Assembly (NCBI GenBank): GCA_026874595.1
Contig: CM049309.1
Coordinates: forward strand, 71,658,926 to 71,722,925
Length of the DNA stretch: 64,000 nt
Reading direction: 5' to 3'
DNA from: Sipunculus nudus
Lineage: Eukaryota > Annelida > Sipuncula > Golfingiida > Sipunculidae
In this document: positions 62,906 to 64,000 of the stretch, one piece after another
Position numbering within the stretch: position 1 is the stretch's first letter
Layout of the letters: each line of letters starts with the position of its first letter
Notes under the pieces: generated by a model
Database searches by the model: none
What the model was told of the DNA's origin: nothing
The model's input: the letters and a program-made list of their open reading frames with translations, nothing else
Position numbers and translations under genes: made by a program

Positions 62906-64000
62906 AGTTCACTGTGAACTCATGCCATGGTGCAGCGTCCGCCGTCCACTGTCAACTGTACTCCGTCCATCGTCTGTTATCAAATATCTCAACAGCCACA
63001 GTAGCTGCCTTCATGAAACTTTGCAGAATCACTGATCATGGGATGAATATGCAAAAATAAGAATTTGTGGCGCCACCTATGTTGACCCATTTTCTGCAGC
63101 TTGTTATGGTCTTTTCTGCTTTTTCTAGGATATGTCATAAAGTATAAATATTTAGGCTTTCATACAATAGTCAACAGTTCCTTATAGGAAGGAGAATAAT
63201 TTGAGTATAAATTCAGTCATTTTCAAGATGGTGTCTCTCTTGAACTTCAAATAGTGTCAATCGCAAAATTTCACAACTTTATGTTATTCCATACATGATG
63301 TATTGTTTGTTACCAAATATCTTACGAACTGCTGCAGCCTCAGTTTAAAATTTTACAGGAATATTGATCATGTGACTGCTAAATGATTTTGATCTCCAGG
63401 TGGCGCCACCTGTGTTGACCTATTTTCTGCAGCTTGTCATGGTCTTTTCTGCTTTTTCAAGGATATGTCATAAAACATAAATATTTTGACTTTCATATCA
63501 TAGTCAACAGTTCCTAAGAGGAAGGGGAAAAATTTGAGTATTAATTCAGTCAAGTCATTTTCAAGATGGCATCTCTACAGAACTTCACATTGTGTTGATT
63601 GCAAACCATGACAATATGATGTGTTTCCATTCATGATGTATTGTTTGTTACCAAATATCTTAGGAACTGCTACAGCTTTCAGTTTCAAATTTCACAGGAA
63701 TTTTTATCATGCGACTGCTAAATGATTTTGACCTGCAGGTGGTGCCACCTGCAGGCTGTTATGGTCTTTTCTGTTTTTTTTTTTTTCCAAGATAAGTAAT
63801 AAAGTATAAATATTTTGGCCTCCATATCATAGGCAAACGTTCCTTAGAGGAAGGGAAATAATTTGAGTATTAATTCAGTCAAGTCATTTTCAAGATGGTG
63901 TCTCTATGGAACTTCAAATTGTGTCGATTGCAAAATTTCACAACTTGATGTGATTCCATACATGATGTATTATTGTCTGTTACCAAATATCTAAGGAACT
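62906..64000 (+). mobile_element. Helentron-like element D, running off the window
   Basis: It starts with the perfect 15-base palindrome AGTTCACTGTGAACT after TTTTT, then GTCCGCCGTCCACTGTC and CCGTCCATCGTC. A unit of about 335 bp follows three times, each with a GGTGGCGCCACC-type palindrome (about 63067, 63400 and 63738). The 3' end is beyond the window. Confidence 0.6.

Overview
The window looks like AT-rich, intron-heavy animal genomic DNA. It holds one recognisable protein-coding gene, the plus-strand SYK-type tyrosine kinase, whose exons run from 4033 to 55994. Everything else is introns, transposable elements and tandem arrays. The tandem SH2 plus kinase layout without ankyrin repeats, and the dense tandem-repeat-bearing Helitron-like elements with GTCCGTCC stretches, suggest a marine invertebrate. 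A mollusc or other lophotrochozoan is my best guess, but the species cannot be fixed from sequence alone.

Gene layout: thirteen exons join in a consistent phase into about 555 codons. In order they encode the second half of the N-terminal SH2 domain (4033-4273), the inter-SH2 linker and start of the C-terminal SH2 (4922-5082), the rest of that SH2 (8990-9125, 15302-15392), a linker (16316-16371, 32430-32538, 33748-33867) and the kinase domain (33748 to 55994). The first half of the N-terminal SH2 and the start codon are not visible and presumably lie upstream of base 1. Two frame-neutral candidate cassette exons (20257-20277 and 35841-35885) could add 7 and 15 residues.

Mobile elements: a minus-strand LINE scrap sits at 53-325. 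A hAT-like element (7354-8162) and three TIR elements that resemble pogo/Tc1-type ends (4524-4631, 9482-10428, 17125-18153) follow. A 5'-truncated CR1/L2-like LINE with a 9-bp target duplication lies at 21076-23746. There are several tRNA-derived SINE-like pieces, and a 410-bp TIR element at 59547-59959. Helitron-type elements (10881-12698, 40398-47895 interrupted, 43185-44769, 61916-62775) end in a hairpin plus CTAG. A second class starts with an AGCTCAG or AGTTCAC palindrome, ends with a hairpin plus CTTGT, and sits in T-runs (12713-15222, 34911-35529, 40832-44950, 44998-47624, 62906 onward). The 14.5-kb intron 40352-54890 is a three-deep nest of these followed by a 6-kb minisatellite.

Tandem arrays: a 51-bp satellite (about 77 copies, 24933-28875), a TA run (34562-34697), a 21-bp array (48287-48455), a 35-bp array (about 170 copies, 48505-54560), a 23-bp array (56813-57479) and a roughly 33-bp array (58741-59055). 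The long open frames inside these arrays are artefacts of stop-free repeat units.
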